A stretch of DNA of 64,000 bases from Gulbenkiania mobilis (GTDB taxonomy: Bacteria; Pseudomonadota; Gammaproteobacteria; Burkholderiales; Chromobacteriaceae): NCBI GenBank assembly GCA_004346645.1, contig SMDA01000007.1, forward strand, positions 1 to 64,000, in the 5' to 3' direction. A model generated the notes under the pieces. That model ran no database searches, was not told the origin of the DNA, and saw only the letters and a program-made list of their open reading frames with translations. This document shows positions 37,180 to 46,972 of the stretch, one piece after another (the first letter of the stretch is position 1; each line of letters begins with the position of its first letter). Made by a program: the position numbers and the translations under genes.

Positions 37180-38004
37180 TCAAACCTTTGCGGTGCGGAT
37201 CCGCTCGCTGCGCCCACGCAGCCATTCCAGCGTAAGCAGCAGCACGATCGAGAACAGGATCAGCACGGTGGCGGCCGCAGCAATCGCCGGGCTGATGTTC
37301 TCCTTGATGCCGGCAAACATCTGCCGAGGCAACGTCACCTGCTCGGGGCCCGCCAGGAACAGGGTTACTACCACTTCGTCAAACGAGGTGGCGAAGGCGA
37401 ACAGCGCCCCCGAGATCACGCCTGGCGCAATCAGTGGCAGCACAACGCGGCGGAACGTCATCAGCGGCGGTGCGCCCAGACTGGCGCTGGCCTTCATCAG
37501 GTTGACGTTGAAACCGCGCAGCGTGGCCGATACTGTGATCACGACGAAGGGTACCCCCAGCGCCGCATGCACCATGATCAGGCCGAGGTAGTTGCCGGTC
37601 AGGCCCATCGGCGCCATGAACAGGTAAGCACCCACCCCTACGATCACCACGGGCACGACCATCGGCGAGATCAGGATGCTCATCAGCACACCCTTGCCGG
37701 GAAAATGGGCGCTGGTCAGCCCCACAGCCGCCAACGTGCCCAGCGCTGTGGCCAGCACCGTGGCCGCCGGAGCGACGATGAAGCTGTTCTTCAGGGCATT
37801 GAGCCACTCCCCGTTTCCGAAGAAGGTTTCGTACCAGCGCAGCGAGAAGTGGTGGATCGGATACAGCAGGAAGCTGTCGGCCGAGAAGGACAAGGGCGCG
37901 ATCACCAGCAGCGGCGACACCAGGAAAATCAGAATCAGCACGCACAGCAGGCGAAAGGTCCAGTACCAGATGTGCTCGATCGGCGAGGCATAGTTCGGCA
38001 GCAT
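37180..38004 (-). CDS. Polyamine-type ABC transporter permease (PotC/PotI/YdcV-like)
   Basis: Inner-membrane permease, 274 aa, six predicted TM segments. The EAA coupling loop reads NLMKASASLGAPPLMTFRRVVLPLI near 167-191. Last gene of the ATPase, binding-protein, permease, permease set at 41.56-37.18 kb, 4 bp after the first permease. Substrate class (putrescine, spermidine or a related cation) is inferred from family resemblance. Confidence 0.9.
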   Translation of the reverse strand: MLPNYASPIEHIWYWTFRLLCVLILIFLVSPLLVIAPLSFSADSFLLYPIHHFSLRWYETFFGNGEWLNALKNSFIVAPAATVLATALGTLAAVGLTSAHFPGKGVLMSILISPMVVPVVIVGVGAYLFMAPMGLTGNYLGLIMVHAALGVPFVVITVSATLRGFNVNLMKASASLGAPPLMTFRRVVLPLIAPGVISGALFAFATSFDEVVVTLFLAGPEQVTLPRQMFAGIKENISPAIAAAATVLILFSIVLLLTLEWLRGRSERIRTAKV

Positions 38005-38008
38005 GCGT

Positions 38009-39274
38009 TTACCCCAGGCTCAGACGGTTGGCACCCACCAGCTTGCTGTACACGGCATACAGCGTCATCGTGGCGACCAGCAGCAGGCTGCCCAGTGCGG
38101 CGGCCATACCCCAGTTGATGGTGACGTTGGTGTAGAAGGCGACGAAATAGCTGACCATCTGCTCTTCGGGGCCGCCTAGCAGTGCCGGCGTGATGTAGTA
38201 GCCGATGCACATAATGAATACCAAGAGCGCGCCGGCAGCGACCCCGGCCACCGTCTGCGGGAAGTATATCTTCCAGAAGGCGGCGAAGGGATGATCACCC
38301 AGCGAGATCGCCGCACGCATGTAGGTGGCGGGAATCGACTTCATCACGCTGTAGGTGGGCAGGATGATGAAGGGCAGCAGGATGTGCACCATGGCGATGT
38401 ACACCCCCATGCGGTTGAACGCGAGCGGCAGGGGACTGTCGATCACGCCCAGCCCCATGAGTGCCCGGTTGATCAGGCCTTCGGACTGCAGCAGAACGAT
38501 CCAGGCCGCCACGCGCACCAGTACCGAAGTCCAGAACGGCAGCAGCACCAGAATCATCAGCAGGTTGCTCTGCCGCTTGGGCAGCGTTGCCAGCCAGTAG
38601 GCGATCGGATAACCGAGCGCGATACACCAAATGGTGACCCAGAGGCTCATCCACAGGGTTCGGCCGAAGATCTTGAGGAAGGCGCGCTCCTCCTCCGGTG
38701 CAAGCTCGGGCGTGCCGCTCTTGGTTTCGCGAAGGTCGAGGGCACTGTAGACGTAGTACGGCGTCCAGGACTTGGCATTGCGGGCAATCGCATGCCAGTG
38801 GTCCGGATCCCCCCAGCGTTCATCGATCTCGATGAAGCGGTCGCGTACCGAAGCACCGGGAGCGAGTTCCAGCGGCATCTTGCGTGCGGTACGCTGGATC
38901 AGCGAACGGAAGCCGCTGATCTCCATGTTGAGGCGCTTGGCCAGCTCCGGGACCGTCTTTTCCTCCCGGGCGCGCGTCAGGTCTGCGGCCAGTGCGTTGA
39001 AAACCGCTTCGGACGGCAGGCCGCGCTGGTCCCAGTCCGCCAGCAGCCGGCTGGTCTGCGGTAGCACGCTGACCACTTCCGGGTTGTCCACGCTGCGCTT
39101 GAGCAGCAGGCCGATCGGCAAGAGGAAGGTCAGTAGCAGGAACAGGGCCAGCGGCGCGATCAGGCCCAGGGCCTTCAGTTGCTTGAGGCGCGCCTGGCGT
39201 TTGAGCTTGACGGCAAGCGGTACGCCATCGGCGGCAGTCAGCGGAGCATCCATGACGAGGCTTTCAGACATCAT
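38009..39274 (-). CDS. Polyamine-type ABC transporter permease (PotB/PotH-like), long form
   Basis: 421 aa, about 130 aa longer than PotB because of a large periplasmic insertion (about residues 65-200) between the first and second TM segments. The transmembrane core contains SLGDHPFAAFWKIYFPQT near 322-339, the EAA-loop position. The long-loop form is typical of YdcU-like/ putrescine-type permeases of betaproteobacteria. Two adjacent ATGs (39274, 39271); the ribosome site is weak, perhaps offset by hairpins upstream. Confidence 0.88.
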   Translation of the reverse strand: MMSESLVMDAPLTAADGVPLAVKLKRQARLKQLKALGLIAPLALFLLLTFLLPIGLLLKRSVDNPEVVSVLPQTSRLLADWDQRGLPSEAVFNALAADLTRAREEKTVPELAKRLNMEISGFRSLIQRTARKMPLELAPGASVRDRFIEIDERWGDPDHWHAIARNAKSWTPYYVYSALDLRETKSGTPELAPEEERAFLKIFGRTLWMSLWVTIWCIALGYPIAYWLATLPKRQSNLLMILVLLPFWTSVLVRVAAWIVLLQSEGLINRALMGLGVIDSPLPLAFNRMGVYIAMVHILLPFIILPTYSVMKSIPATYMRAAISLGDHPFAAFWKIYFPQTVAGVAAGALLVFIMCIGYYITPALLGGPEEQMVSYFVAFYTNVTINWGMAAALGSLLLVATMTLYAVYSKLVGANRLSLG

Positions 39275-39291
39275 GTAAACCGTCAGAAAGG

Positions 39292-39348
39292 GCCTTCGGC
39301 CAAGGTTGGCCGAAGGCAGGCGAAAAGATGGGCCGGCATTGCCGGCCC
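39292..39348 (-). terminator. Two tandem hairpins between binding-protein and permease genes
   Basis: 39292-39317 is an inverted pair of the 9-mer repeat (copies at 39295 and 39306, 12-bp arms). 39330-39348 is GGGCCGGC/GCCGGCCC with a 3-nt loop, followed on the minus strand by a T-rich stretch. They probably reduce read-through so that the binding protein is made in excess of the permeases. Confidence 0.7.
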
Positions 39349-39355
39349 GCGTGGC

Positions 39356-40390
39356 TTAGCGCGAAGCCCAGGCGTTGAAGCGTTCTTCCAGCTCTTCGCC
39401 GTGCTCCACCCAGAAGCCCACGTCCAGCGCCAACGCACCCTTGAGGTTGGCCGGAGCGGTGGGCAGGTTGGCCGCCACCTTCGGATCGATCATCTTCACG
39501 GCCTTGACGTTGGTCGGACCGTAGGCGATGCGACTGGAGTACACCTTCTGGTTTTCCGGCTTGCTGGCGAAGTTGATGAAGTCCATGGCTTCCTTCAGCT
39601 TGGGCGAGCCCTTCGGAACAGCCCACGAATCCACGTCGTAGACGCTGCCGTTCCATACCACCTTCAGGTTTTTGCCCTCTTTCTGCGCAGCGTCGATCCG
39701 GCCGTTGTAGGCCGAGCTCATCACTACGTCACCCGAAGCGAGGAACTGCGGCGGCTGTGCGCCGGCTTCCCACCACTGGATGCTGGACTTGATCTGATCC
39801 AGCTTCTTGAAGGCGCGATCGACACCGGCCTTGGTGGCCAAGGTCTTGTACACCTGATCCGGCGGCACGCCGTCGGCCAGCAGTGCGAACTCCAGCGTGT
39901 ACTTGGCCCCCTTGCGCAGGCCGCGCTTGCCCGGGAATTTCTTCAGATCCCAGAAATCCTTCCACGAGGCCGGTGCAGCCTTGAGCTTGTCCGCGTTGTA
40001 GGCCAGGGCGGTGGACCATACGAAGATGCCAACACCACACTCGGACACGGCCGGCTTCACGAAATCGGACTTGTTGCCTACCTTGGCCCAGTTGATCTTC
40101 TCGAACAGGCCTTCCTCACAGCCACGCAGCAGTTCGGGAGACTCCACTTCCACCACGTCCCAAGTGGGGCGCCCTGCTTCCACCATGGCCTTGATCTTGG
40201 CCATCTCACCGTTGTAGTCGGCGGCGGTGATCTTGGTCCCGGTCGCCTTTTCGAACGGCTGGTAATAGGCCGCCACCTGGGCCTCCTTGTTGGCGCCCCC
40301 GAAGGCCACCACGGTCAGATCCTTGGCTGCAAAGGCCGGCACGGCCAGAGTGGCAAGGGTCAACGCTGCAGTCAGTTTGAGACGGTTCAT
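39356..40390 (-). CDS. Polyamine-type ABC transporter substrate-binding protein (YdcS/PotD-like)
   Basis: 344 aa, signal peptide about 1-21 (cleavage after AFA), mature start AKDLTVVAFGGANKEAQVAAY, which resembles the YdcS/PotD group. TWDVVEVESPELLRGCEEG near 71-89 and VWNGSVYDVDSWAVPKGS near 252-269 are characteristic. Start ATG 40390 has AAAGGAGAG upstream. Second gene of the operon, followed by hairpins that likely favour its expression. Confidence 0.9.
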   Translation of the reverse strand: MNRLKLTAALTLATLAVPAFAAKDLTVVAFGGANKEAQVAAYYQPFEKATGTKITAADYNGEMAKIKAMVEAGRPTWDVVEVESPELLRGCEEGLFEKINWAKVGNKSDFVKPAVSECGVGIFVWSTALAYNADKLKAAPASWKDFWDLKKFPGKRGLRKGAKYTLEFALLADGVPPDQVYKTLATKAGVDRAFKKLDQIKSSIQWWEAGAQPPQFLASGDVVMSSAYNGRIDAAQKEGKNLKVVWNGSVYDVDSWAVPKGSPKLKEAMDFINFASKPENQKVYSSRIAYGPTNVKAVKMIDPKVAANLPTAPANLKGALALDVGFWVEHGEELEERFNAWASR

Positions 40391-40449
40391 GGTTCTCTCC
40401 TTTGTAATCATACGCTTGCGCGTCTTTTTTGCTTGGGTGGGGGGTGTTC

Positions 40450-41559
40450 TCAGGCCGCCAGCGGGTCCAGCGCACGCAGATCGCGCGCCGACCAGCCAAC
40501 ATCCAGCGTATCGCCGACGCGCCAGCCCGAATCGAGCTGACCCACCGGCACCTTGACCATGAAGCCGTTCTGCCCGGCCACTTCCAGCCGTAGTCGAACG
40601 TGATCGCCGAAGTAGATGAATTCCGCCAGGCGACCCGCAAGACGGTTCTCGCAGCCGGCAGCCTGATCGGCCAGACGCACCCGCTCGGGGCGGATGGACA
40701 TCGAGGTGACCGCACCCTTGTCGCTTGGGCAGACCGCCAGTGCCCGCACCACGTCGCCACCGGCCAGACGCACGGCGTAGTAATCGCCCTCGGCAGCCAG
40801 CACCTCGCCGGCCAGCGTGTTGTTCTCGCCGATGAAGTTGGCCACGAAGGAGTTGGCAGGCGCCTCGTACAGTACGTTGGCCGCGTCGATCTGTTGGATG
40901 ATGCCGTCCTTGAACACCGCTACCCGGTCCGACATCGTCAGCGCCTCGCTTTGATCATGAGTGACGTAGACCACGGTTACGCCGAGGCTTTCGTGGATGT
41001 GCTTGATCTCGAGTTGCATGTGTTCACGCAGCTGTTTGTCGAGCGCGCCCAAGGGCTCGTCCATCAGCACCAGCTTGGGGTTGAACACCAGTGCCCGTGC
41101 CAGCGCCACGCGCTGCTGCTGGCCGCCAGAAAGCTGGCCGGGATAGCGATGGCCGAAGTTGTCGAGTTTCACCATCCCCAAGGCCTTCTTCACCTTCTCG
41201 GCGATCTCGCTCTTGGAGAGCTTGCGGATGGTGAGCGGGTAGGCCAGGTTCTCGGCCACGGTCATGTGCGGAAACAGGGCGTAGTTCTGGAACACCATAC
41301 CGATGTCGCGCTTGTGCGGAGGCACGTTGTTCAGTAGGCGGTCTTCGAGCCGGATTTCGCCGTGGGTAGGGGTCTCGAAACCCGCCAGCATCATCAGACA
41401 GGTAGTCTTGCCCGAACCGGACGGCCCAAGCAGGGTGAGGAATTCGCCCCGACGGATGTCGAGATCGAGGTTTTTGACGATCAGGCTTTCACCGTCATAG
41501 CTCTTCTGTACGGCACGAAAACTGACGAGTACGTCTTGGCTGGGAGGGGCGATGGACAC
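40450..41559 (-). CDS. Polyamine-type ABC transporter ATPase (PotA-like)
   Basis: 369 aa: Walker [10 protein letters not shown] near 46-54, Q-loop [17 protein letters not shown], signature [15 protein letters not shown] near 146-160, Walker [13 protein letters not shown] near 166-177, H-loop THDQSEA near 200-206, and a C-terminal TOBE regulatory domain ([27 protein letters not shown]). I choose GTG 41559: AAGGAG is 7 nt upstream. The ATG at 41592 lies inside a palindrome and lacks a ribosome site. First gene of the operon. Confidence 0.9.
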   Translation of the reverse strand: MSIAPPSQDVLVSFRAVQKSYDGESLIVKNLDLDIRRGEFLTLLGPSGSGKTTCLMMLAGFETPTHGEIRLEDRLLNNVPPHKRDIGMVFQNYALFPHMTVAENLAYPLTIRKLSKSEIAEKVKKALGMVKLDNFGHRYPGQLSGGQQQRVALARALVFNPKLVLMDEPLGALDKQLREHMQLEIKHIHESLGVTVVYVTHDQSEALTMSDRVAVFKDGIIQQIDAANVLYEAPANSFVANFIGENNTLAGEVLAAEGDYYAVRLAGGDVVRALAVCPSDKGAVTSMSIRPERVRLADQAAGCENRLAGRLAEFIYFGDHVRLRLEVAGQNGFMVKVPVGQLDSGWRVGDTLDVGWSARDLRALDPLAA

Positions 41560-41582
41560 CAGTTGACTCCTTTGTCTAATAA

Positions 41583-41601
41583 CATTCCGCACTGCGGAAT
41601 G
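41583..41601 (-). promoter_or_regulatory. Palindrome upstream of the polyamine-transporter operon
   Basis: CATTCCGCA and TGCGGAATG, perfect 9-bp arms with a 1-nt centre, 24 nt upstream of the GTG start. The 1-nt centre favours a protein-binding operator over an RNA hairpin. Confidence 0.55.
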
Positions 41602-41962
41602 CCGTTTTATTTTCTCTTAGACTAATCAGGAACAAAAAAACTGTAAAGAGTTTTTGCTCGAGTTTTTCATGCCCGATGCTGCGCGACAGGAGGGAGTTCA
41701 AGACAGGCACCAAGAGTGCACAGGGCGCAAGCGTGTGAGACAAGTGTTTAACACCGCGTCACAGGTGTCCAGTTTGTTTCGGAATAATGAACAGCACGCG
41801 TCGCTTGCTCGCCGCAAGCACCGATGGTCCGACAGGAAAATGCCCGGATTGAGGGCAAAGATCAGGAAGATCGAAAGCCGTTGCCCCAGTTCGGGGCGGA
41901 AAAGCTCAAGGATGGCGCAGCCGGCTCGAACAGGTGTTTGTCGCACCCCGGCAACAGAGCAC
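41602..41962. other. Gene-free stretch between the polyamine operon and gdhB
   Basis: About 360 bp with lower GC in its first 60 bp (A/T-rich, likely the promoter of the polyamine operon). An 88-codon minus-strand frame (41698-41964) has no ribosome site, odd composition (nine Cys) and no recognisable domain, so I do not call it. No other structure noted. Confidence 0.5.
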
Positions 41963-41989
41963 AAAAAAGCCGGCCCCGCAGGGCCGGCT
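41963..41989 (-). terminator. Terminator of gdhB
   Basis: Nine-bp stem AGCCGGCCC/GGGCCGGCT with a 4-nt loop and six T on the minus strand, 20 nt past the stop. Confidence 0.92.
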
Positions 41990-42008
41990 GAAACAGACGG
42001 GGAGAAGA

Positions 42009-45000
42009 TCAGGCGAGCAGATGGTTGTTCAATTCGCGCATACCGGCCGAGAGCATGGCCAGATCCAACGTCTCGAACGACTGCAACTCGCCGAACATCT
42101 GCTGGCAGACTTCGACGTGGGCTTGGCGCTTGGCCAACCAGTCCTCCACGAACGCCCCTTGCCCTTCGGTTTCCTGCAGGGCCAGCTTCACCAGTTTGCG
42201 ATGCAGGCGGTAGAGGTCGTCACGCAGGGCAGAGCGCGCCAGCGACTGCCAGCGGTTGTCGCGCGGCAGGCGTGTGATCGCGTCGCGTAGCCAATCGAGC
42301 TGCAGGGTGCGGCCGAGGCGATAGTAGTTGAGCGCCACCTCTTCCAGCGACAGCGGGCTACCCTCGCCGATCTCGATGATGTCCATCAGGGGTACCGCAA
42401 ACTCCAGCCGTGCCAGCACTTGCACCAGCTCCTTCGGCAGATTCGGCATGTCCATGCGGATTTCTGCCTGCACCACGGCCGGGTAGTCCACGGCATCGAT
42501 CAGTTGCGGCAGTTTGCCCAGCAGCATCTGCACCGGCTGTGCGTACTGGTCGATGACGGCGTTGACCGACGCGAACGGGCGCTTGTTGCGCAGCACCCAG
42601 CGGGTGACGCGCTCGACCAGCGTACGCACGCGCACCATCAAGTCCATCTGCTGATCGGCCGGCACACGGGTGTCCAGTGCCTCGATCTGGGTCCACAGGC
42701 GCTCTGCATCGAACACGCGGTTGGCAATCCACCATGCGCGGGCGATGTCGGCCGCGGAAAACGGCGATTCTTCCTGCAGGCGGAACACAAAGGTCGTGCC
42801 CATGCGGTTGACGATCTGGTTGGCCAACTGGTTGGAGATGATCTCGCGCTTGAGGTGGTGCCGCTCCATCTGCGCGCCGAAGCGGGATTGCAACGGTTTG
42901 GGGAAATAATTCACCAGCACCGGCAGGAAGTCCGGATCATCGGGCAGGTCGGTGGCAAGCAGGGCCTGATCAAGATTGATCTTGCTGTAGGCAAGCAGCA
43001 CGGCCACCTCCGGCGTGGTCAGCCCCTGCCGCGCCAGGCGACGCTCGTTGATCTGGGTGTCGGACGGCAGATACTCGATCTCGCGGTTGAGCTGACCGGC
43101 CTTCTCCATCGCCGTGATCATGCGGGCATGGGTGGAAAGCATGGAGGCGGACTCTAGCCGCTTGATGGCCAGCACTTCGGTCTGCAGATAGTTGTTGCGC
43201 AGCACCAGCTGGGCCACCTCGTCGGTCATTTCGGCAAGGAGTGCATTGCGCTGCTTGAGCGTCATGTCGCCCGCCTGCATCACGCCGCCGAGCAGGATCT
43301 TGATATTGACCTCGTGGTCGGAGCAATCCACCCCGGCAGAGTTGTCGATCGCGTCGGTGCAGATCAGGCCGCCCTTGAGCGCAAACTCGATCCGGCCCTT
43401 CTGGGTGCAGCCCAGGTTGCCGCCCTCGCCCACTACCTTCACGTTCAGCTGTGCACCATCCACCCGCAGGGTATCGTTGGCACGGTCGCGTGCGTCGGCG
43501 TGGCCTTCAGTGCTGGCCTTGATGTAGGTGCCGATGCCGCCGTTGTAGAGCAGATCGGCTTCGGCCTTGAGGATCTCGTGGATCAGTTCGGTCGGCGCCA
43601 TGCTGTCGCGATCGGTTTTCAGCCATGCTTTGATCTGCGGCGACAGGGGGATGGACTTGGCCGAACGTTCGAAGATGCCGCCGCCTTCCGAGATCAGCTC
43701 GCGGTTGTAGTCGGTCCAGTTGGAGCGCGGCAGGTTGAAGAGGCGTGCACGCTCGGCGAAGCTGGCGGCCGGATCCGGGTTCGGGTCCAGGAAGATGTGC
43801 ATGTGGTTGAAGGCGGCCACCAGCTTGATGTGTTCGGACAGCAGCATGCCGTTGCCGAACACGTCACCGGCCATGTCGCCGATGCCAATCACGGTAAAGT
43901 CCTGGGTCTGGGTATCGATGCCCAGATGGCGGAAGTGCCGCTTCACAGATTCCCAGGCACCGCGCGCGGTGATGCCCATTTTCTTGTGGTCGTACCCGGC
44001 CGAACCCCCCGAGGCAAACGCATCCCCGAGCCAGAAGCCGTAGGACTCGGAAACACCGTTGGCGATGTCGGAGAAGGTGGCCGTGCCCTTGTCGGCTGCC
44101 ACGACCAGATAAGGGTCGTCCTCATCCAGACGTCGCACGTCAACTGGCGGCACGATCTTGCCGGTGACGAGATTGTCGGTGATGTCAAGCAGCGCCGAAA
44201 TGAAAATCTTGTAGCAGGCGATGCCTTCGGCCATGAAGGCTTCACGGTCGGACGGCGCGGGCAGCTGCTTGCACACGAAGCCACCCTTGGAACCCATCGG
44301 CACGATCACCGAGTTCTTCACCATCTGCGCCTTCACCAGACCCAGTACTTCGGTACGGAAGTCTTCCATGCGGTCGGACCAGCGCAGGCCGCCACGGGCC
44401 ACCTTGGAGCCACGCAGGTGTACCCCTTCGACACGCGGGCTGTAGACCCAGATCTCGAACAGAGGACGCGGCTGCGGCAGGAAGGGCACTGCATTGGACT
44501 GCAGCTTGAACGAGATGTAGCTCTTGCACTCGCCGGCGGCATCCTTCTGCCAGAAGTTGGTGCGGCGGGTAGCCAGGATCACCGACAGGAAGCCATTGAG
44601 GATACGGTCCTCGTCGAGGTTGGCCACTTGGTCCAGCAGTTCCTTGAGCTCCTGCTGCAGCGTTTCGGCCAAGGTATCGTTGGCTTCGGTGGGATGCAGG
44701 CGAGCCACGAACAGGGCCACCAGGCGGCGGGTGATCTCGGGATAATGGGCCACGCACTGCTCGATGTAGGCCTGGCTGAAGGTCAGCCCACCCTGGCGCA
44801 GGTATTTGGCCAGCGCGCGCACCAGCGAGATTTCGCGCCAGTCGAGCCCGGCGGTGAGGGCCAGACGGTTGAAGCCGTCATTCTCGCAGCGACGCGCGAA
44901 AACCTGCGTGAGCAGTTCCTGGAAATCGTGCTGGACTTCGTCGGACGTCATCTGCTCGAAAGCCTCGCCCACGTCCAGACCGAAGTCGCTGATCCAGATG

Positions 45001-46820
45001 CCGGTACCATCCGCCTTCTTCACGCAGTACGGATGCTCGTCACGCACCTTGACGCCCATGTTCTCCAGGATCGGCAGGCTGGCCGAAAGCCCCATCGGCT
45101 CGCCGGCGCGGAAGAGCTTGAGGTTGAACGTCTGTCCGGTGCGCTGGAACGGACGGTACAGCTTCATGGCCAGCGGTGCGCCGTCAGCAGCCGCTTCCAA
45201 GAGCTGGATGTCGAGCACGGCGTTGCGGACGGTGAACTCCTCGCGATAGGAGGTGGGGAAGGCATCTTTGTAGCAAAGGAAGAGCGCATTGCCCTTTTCC
45301 TCACCATGGGTCTCGATCAGCTGTTGATGGAGCTCCTCCACCCAGCCCCGCACCAGACGTGCGATTTCGGCCTCGATCTCCGCTTCGCGGAAGGAGGGCA
45401 TGCTCGCAGCGTTGGTGCGGATGATGTAATGCACGCGGGCCAGCGTGGCATCGCCGATCTGCACGCTGTACTCGGCGCTGGTGCCGTTGAAGGCCTTCAT
45501 CAGCGTCTTTTCGATCTTCAGGCGCACTTCGGTGCTGAAGCTGTCGCGCGGCACGTACACCAAGCTGCTCACGTAGCGGTGATAGCGGTCGGTGCGAACG
45601 AAGAGGCGCACACGTGGGCGCTCCTGAAGGCTGACGATGCCTTCGGCGATCGGGGCCAGCACCTCGGCAGGAATCTCGAACAGTTCGTCGCGCGGGTAGG
45701 TTTCCAGTGCAAAGTTGAGCGTCTTAGCCTTGTAGCTGTTGTCCACGTAGTCGCACTGGGCGATGACGTAGTCCACCTTCTGACGCAGGATCGGCACGTC
45801 CTTGGGCGATACCTGATAAGCCGAGGCGGTGTAAAGGCCGAGGAAGCGACGCTCCCCCACCACTTCGCCCTTGGCGTTGAAGCGCTTGATGCCCACGAAG
45901 TCCATGTAGGCGGAGCGGTGGATCATCGAGCGCGTCTGTGATTTGTTCAGGATGATCAGCTGTGGCAGGTGGGCCAGTTCGCGCAGCTCCTGCGGCAACT
46001 GTTCGAAACTGGCGGAGTATTCCTTCGTGCCCTGATCGCGCAGGATGCCCAGACCGGAATCTTTGACGATCTTGAGGCTGTCCTTGCCATCGCGCTTGAC
46101 GAGGTCGTAATCGCAATAGCCGAGGAAAAGGAAGTGATTGTCGGCCATCCACTCGAGGAAGCGGGTGGCTTCCTGCGCTTCAGCTGCGCGCGGACCGGAC
46201 AGATCGGAGAGATGGGTGGCGATCTCGCCGATCACCTGGCGCATCTGCGGCTCATCCTGTACCACGAGGCGGATGTCGTTGAGGACGCGCAGCAGTTCTT
46301 CTTCCAGCGACTTGAGGGTGGCGGCGTCACTGACGCGATCCATCTGCACGTGGATGAAAGACTCCAAGGGCAGGCTGCGGTCTTCAGTGCGCTTGAAGGT
46401 GGTGAGGTTGCCGCTCTCGTCGCGACCAACGGACAGTACCGGGTGCACCAGCAGGTGCAGGTTCAGGCTGTGACGCGCCAGCAGCATGGTGACCGAGTCC
46501 ACCAGGAAGGGCATGTCGTCACTGACGATCTCGATTACGGTGTGCGTGCTCTGCCATCCGTCGCGCTCGAAATCAGGGTTGTAGATCCGTACCTTGGGTA
46601 CCCCGGCCTTGCGCTTCTTGGCGAAGGCGAAGTGCGCCATGGCAGCACCGAACAGGTCCAGCGAAGAAAAGCGCCGCAGGTCTGCGTGCTCGGCCTCTTC
46701 GAAGTAGATGGGGAAGAAGCCGGAAAGCTGCTTGGACTCCTGCGAGGAAAGCTTGCTCTCGGCAACCGCCTGAATATCGTCAATCAGGCTCGCCAGTTCG
46801 GTCTTGTTGTTAAGCGACAT
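42009..46820 (-). CDS. gdhB: NAD-specific glutamate dehydrogenase, 180-kDa type
   Basis: Catabolic enzyme that converts glutamate to 2-oxoglutarate and ammonia with NAD+, 1603 aa, typical of the large (L-GDH180) class. The long N-terminal part holds ACT-like regulatory segments; the catalytic core starts near 800 with GGLRWSDRMEDFRTEV and the catalytic Lys in KAQMVKNSVIVPMGSKGG near 825-842, followed by the nucleotide-binding half (FTVIGIGDMAGDVFGNG near 970-986). In Pseudomonas aeruginosa gdhB is activated by ArgR with arginine; here it is divergent from an aot-argR operon, which fits the same logic (inference). Carries two 9-mer repeats. Confidence 0.95.
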   Translation of the reverse strand: MSLNNKTELASLIDDIQAVAESKLSSQESKQLSGFFPIYFEEAEHADLRRFSSLDLFGAAMAHFAFAKKRKAGVPKVRIYNPDFERDGWQSTHTVIEIVSDDMPFLVDSVTMLLARHSLNLHLLVHPVLSVGRDESGNLTTFKRTEDRSLPLESFIHVQMDRVSDAATLKSLEEELLRVLNDIRLVVQDEPQMRQVIGEIATHLSDLSGPRAAEAQEATRFLEWMADNHFLFLGYCDYDLVKRDGKDSLKIVKDSGLGILRDQGTKEYSASFEQLPQELRELAHLPQLIILNKSQTRSMIHRSAYMDFVGIKRFNAKGEVVGERRFLGLYTASAYQVSPKDVPILRQKVDYVIAQCDYVDNSYKAKTLNFALETYPRDELFEIPAEVLAPIAEGIVSLQERPRVRLFVRTDRYHRYVSSLVYVPRDSFSTEVRLKIEKTLMKAFNGTSAEYSVQIGDATLARVHYIIRTNAASMPSFREAEIEAEIARLVRGWVEELHQQLIETHGEEKGNALFLCYKDAFPTSYREEFTVRNAVLDIQLLEAAADGAPLAMKLYRPFQRTGQTFNLKLFRAGEPMGLSASLPILENMGVKVRDEHPYCVKKADGTGIWISDFGLDVGEAFEQMTSDEVQHDFQELLTQVFARRCENDGFNRLALTAGLDWREISLVRALAKYLRQGGLTFSQAYIEQCVAHYPEITRRLVALFVARLHPTEANDTLAETLQQELKELLDQVANLDEDRILNGFLSVILATRRTNFWQKDAAGECKSYISFKLQSNAVPFLPQPRPLFEIWVYSPRVEGVHLRGSKVARGGLRWSDRMEDFRTEVLGLVKAQMVKNSVIVPMGSKGGFVCKQLPAPSDREAFMAEGIACYKIFISALLDITDNLVTGKIVPPVDVRRLDEDDPYLVVAADKGTATFSDIANGVSESYGFWLGDAFASGGSAGYDHKKMGITARGAWESVKRHFRHLGIDTQTQDFTVIGIGDMAGDVFGNGMLLSEHIKLVAAFNHMHIFLDPNPDPAASFAERARLFNLPRSNWTDYNRELISEGGGIFERSAKSIPLSPQIKAWLKTDRDSMAPTELIHEILKAEADLLYNGGIGTYIKASTEGHADARDRANDTLRVDGAQLNVKVVGEGGNLGCTQKGRIEFALKGGLICTDAIDNSAGVDCSDHEVNIKILLGGVMQAGDMTLKQRNALLAEMTDEVAQLVLRNNYLQTEVLAIKRLESASMLSTHARMITAMEKAGQLNREIEYLPSDTQINERRLARQGLTTPEVAVLLAYSKINLDQALLATDLPDDPDFLPVLVNYFPKPLQSRFGAQMERHHLKREIISNQLANQIVNRMGTTFVFRLQEESPFSAADIARAWWIANRVFDAERLWTQIEALDTRVPADQQMDLMVRVRTLVERVTRWVLRNKRPFASVNAVIDQYAQPVQMLLGKLPQLIDAVDYPAVVQAEIRMDMPNLPKELVQVLARLEFAVPLMDIIEIGEGSPLSLEEVALNYYRLGRTLQLDWLRDAITRLPRDNRWQSLARSALRDDLYRLHRKLVKLALQETEGQGAFVEDWLAKRQAHVEVCQQMFGELQSFETLDLAMLSAGMRELNNHLLA

Positions 46821-46886
46821 GAGGCTTCTCTTGTTGTGAGCACAAAGATGTGTGGGCGCATTGTAGTAACCCCCACCCCAACGGCA

Positions 46887-46902
46887 TTTCCAGAAAGCGA
46901 CA
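46887..46902 (-). promoter_or_regulatory. ArgR-like half-site next to the gdhB promoter
   Basis: Minus strand TGTCGC (46897-46902), 8 nt, then AA (46887-46888), matching the Pseudomonas ArgR half-site as I recall it (TGTCGC-N8-AA-N5). It abuts the poor -35 region of the TACAAT promoter, the position expected for an activator. The neighbouring half-site 21 nt upstream keeps only the AA. Confidence 0.4.
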
Positions 46903-46972
46903 TCCTCTTACAAAAACCCAGGATGCAATGCAACAAGAAGGGCAACGGCGTTTACATAAACGCACGCTTGAG

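Noticed and set aside
41698-41964. 88-codon minus-strand frame between the polyamine operon and gdhB
   Set aside because: No ribosome site, Cys-rich random composition, overlaps the gdhB terminator.
43314-45941. 875-codon plus-strand open frame opposite gdhB
   Set aside because: Antisense shadow of the glutamate dehydrogenase; no domain, no ribosome site.
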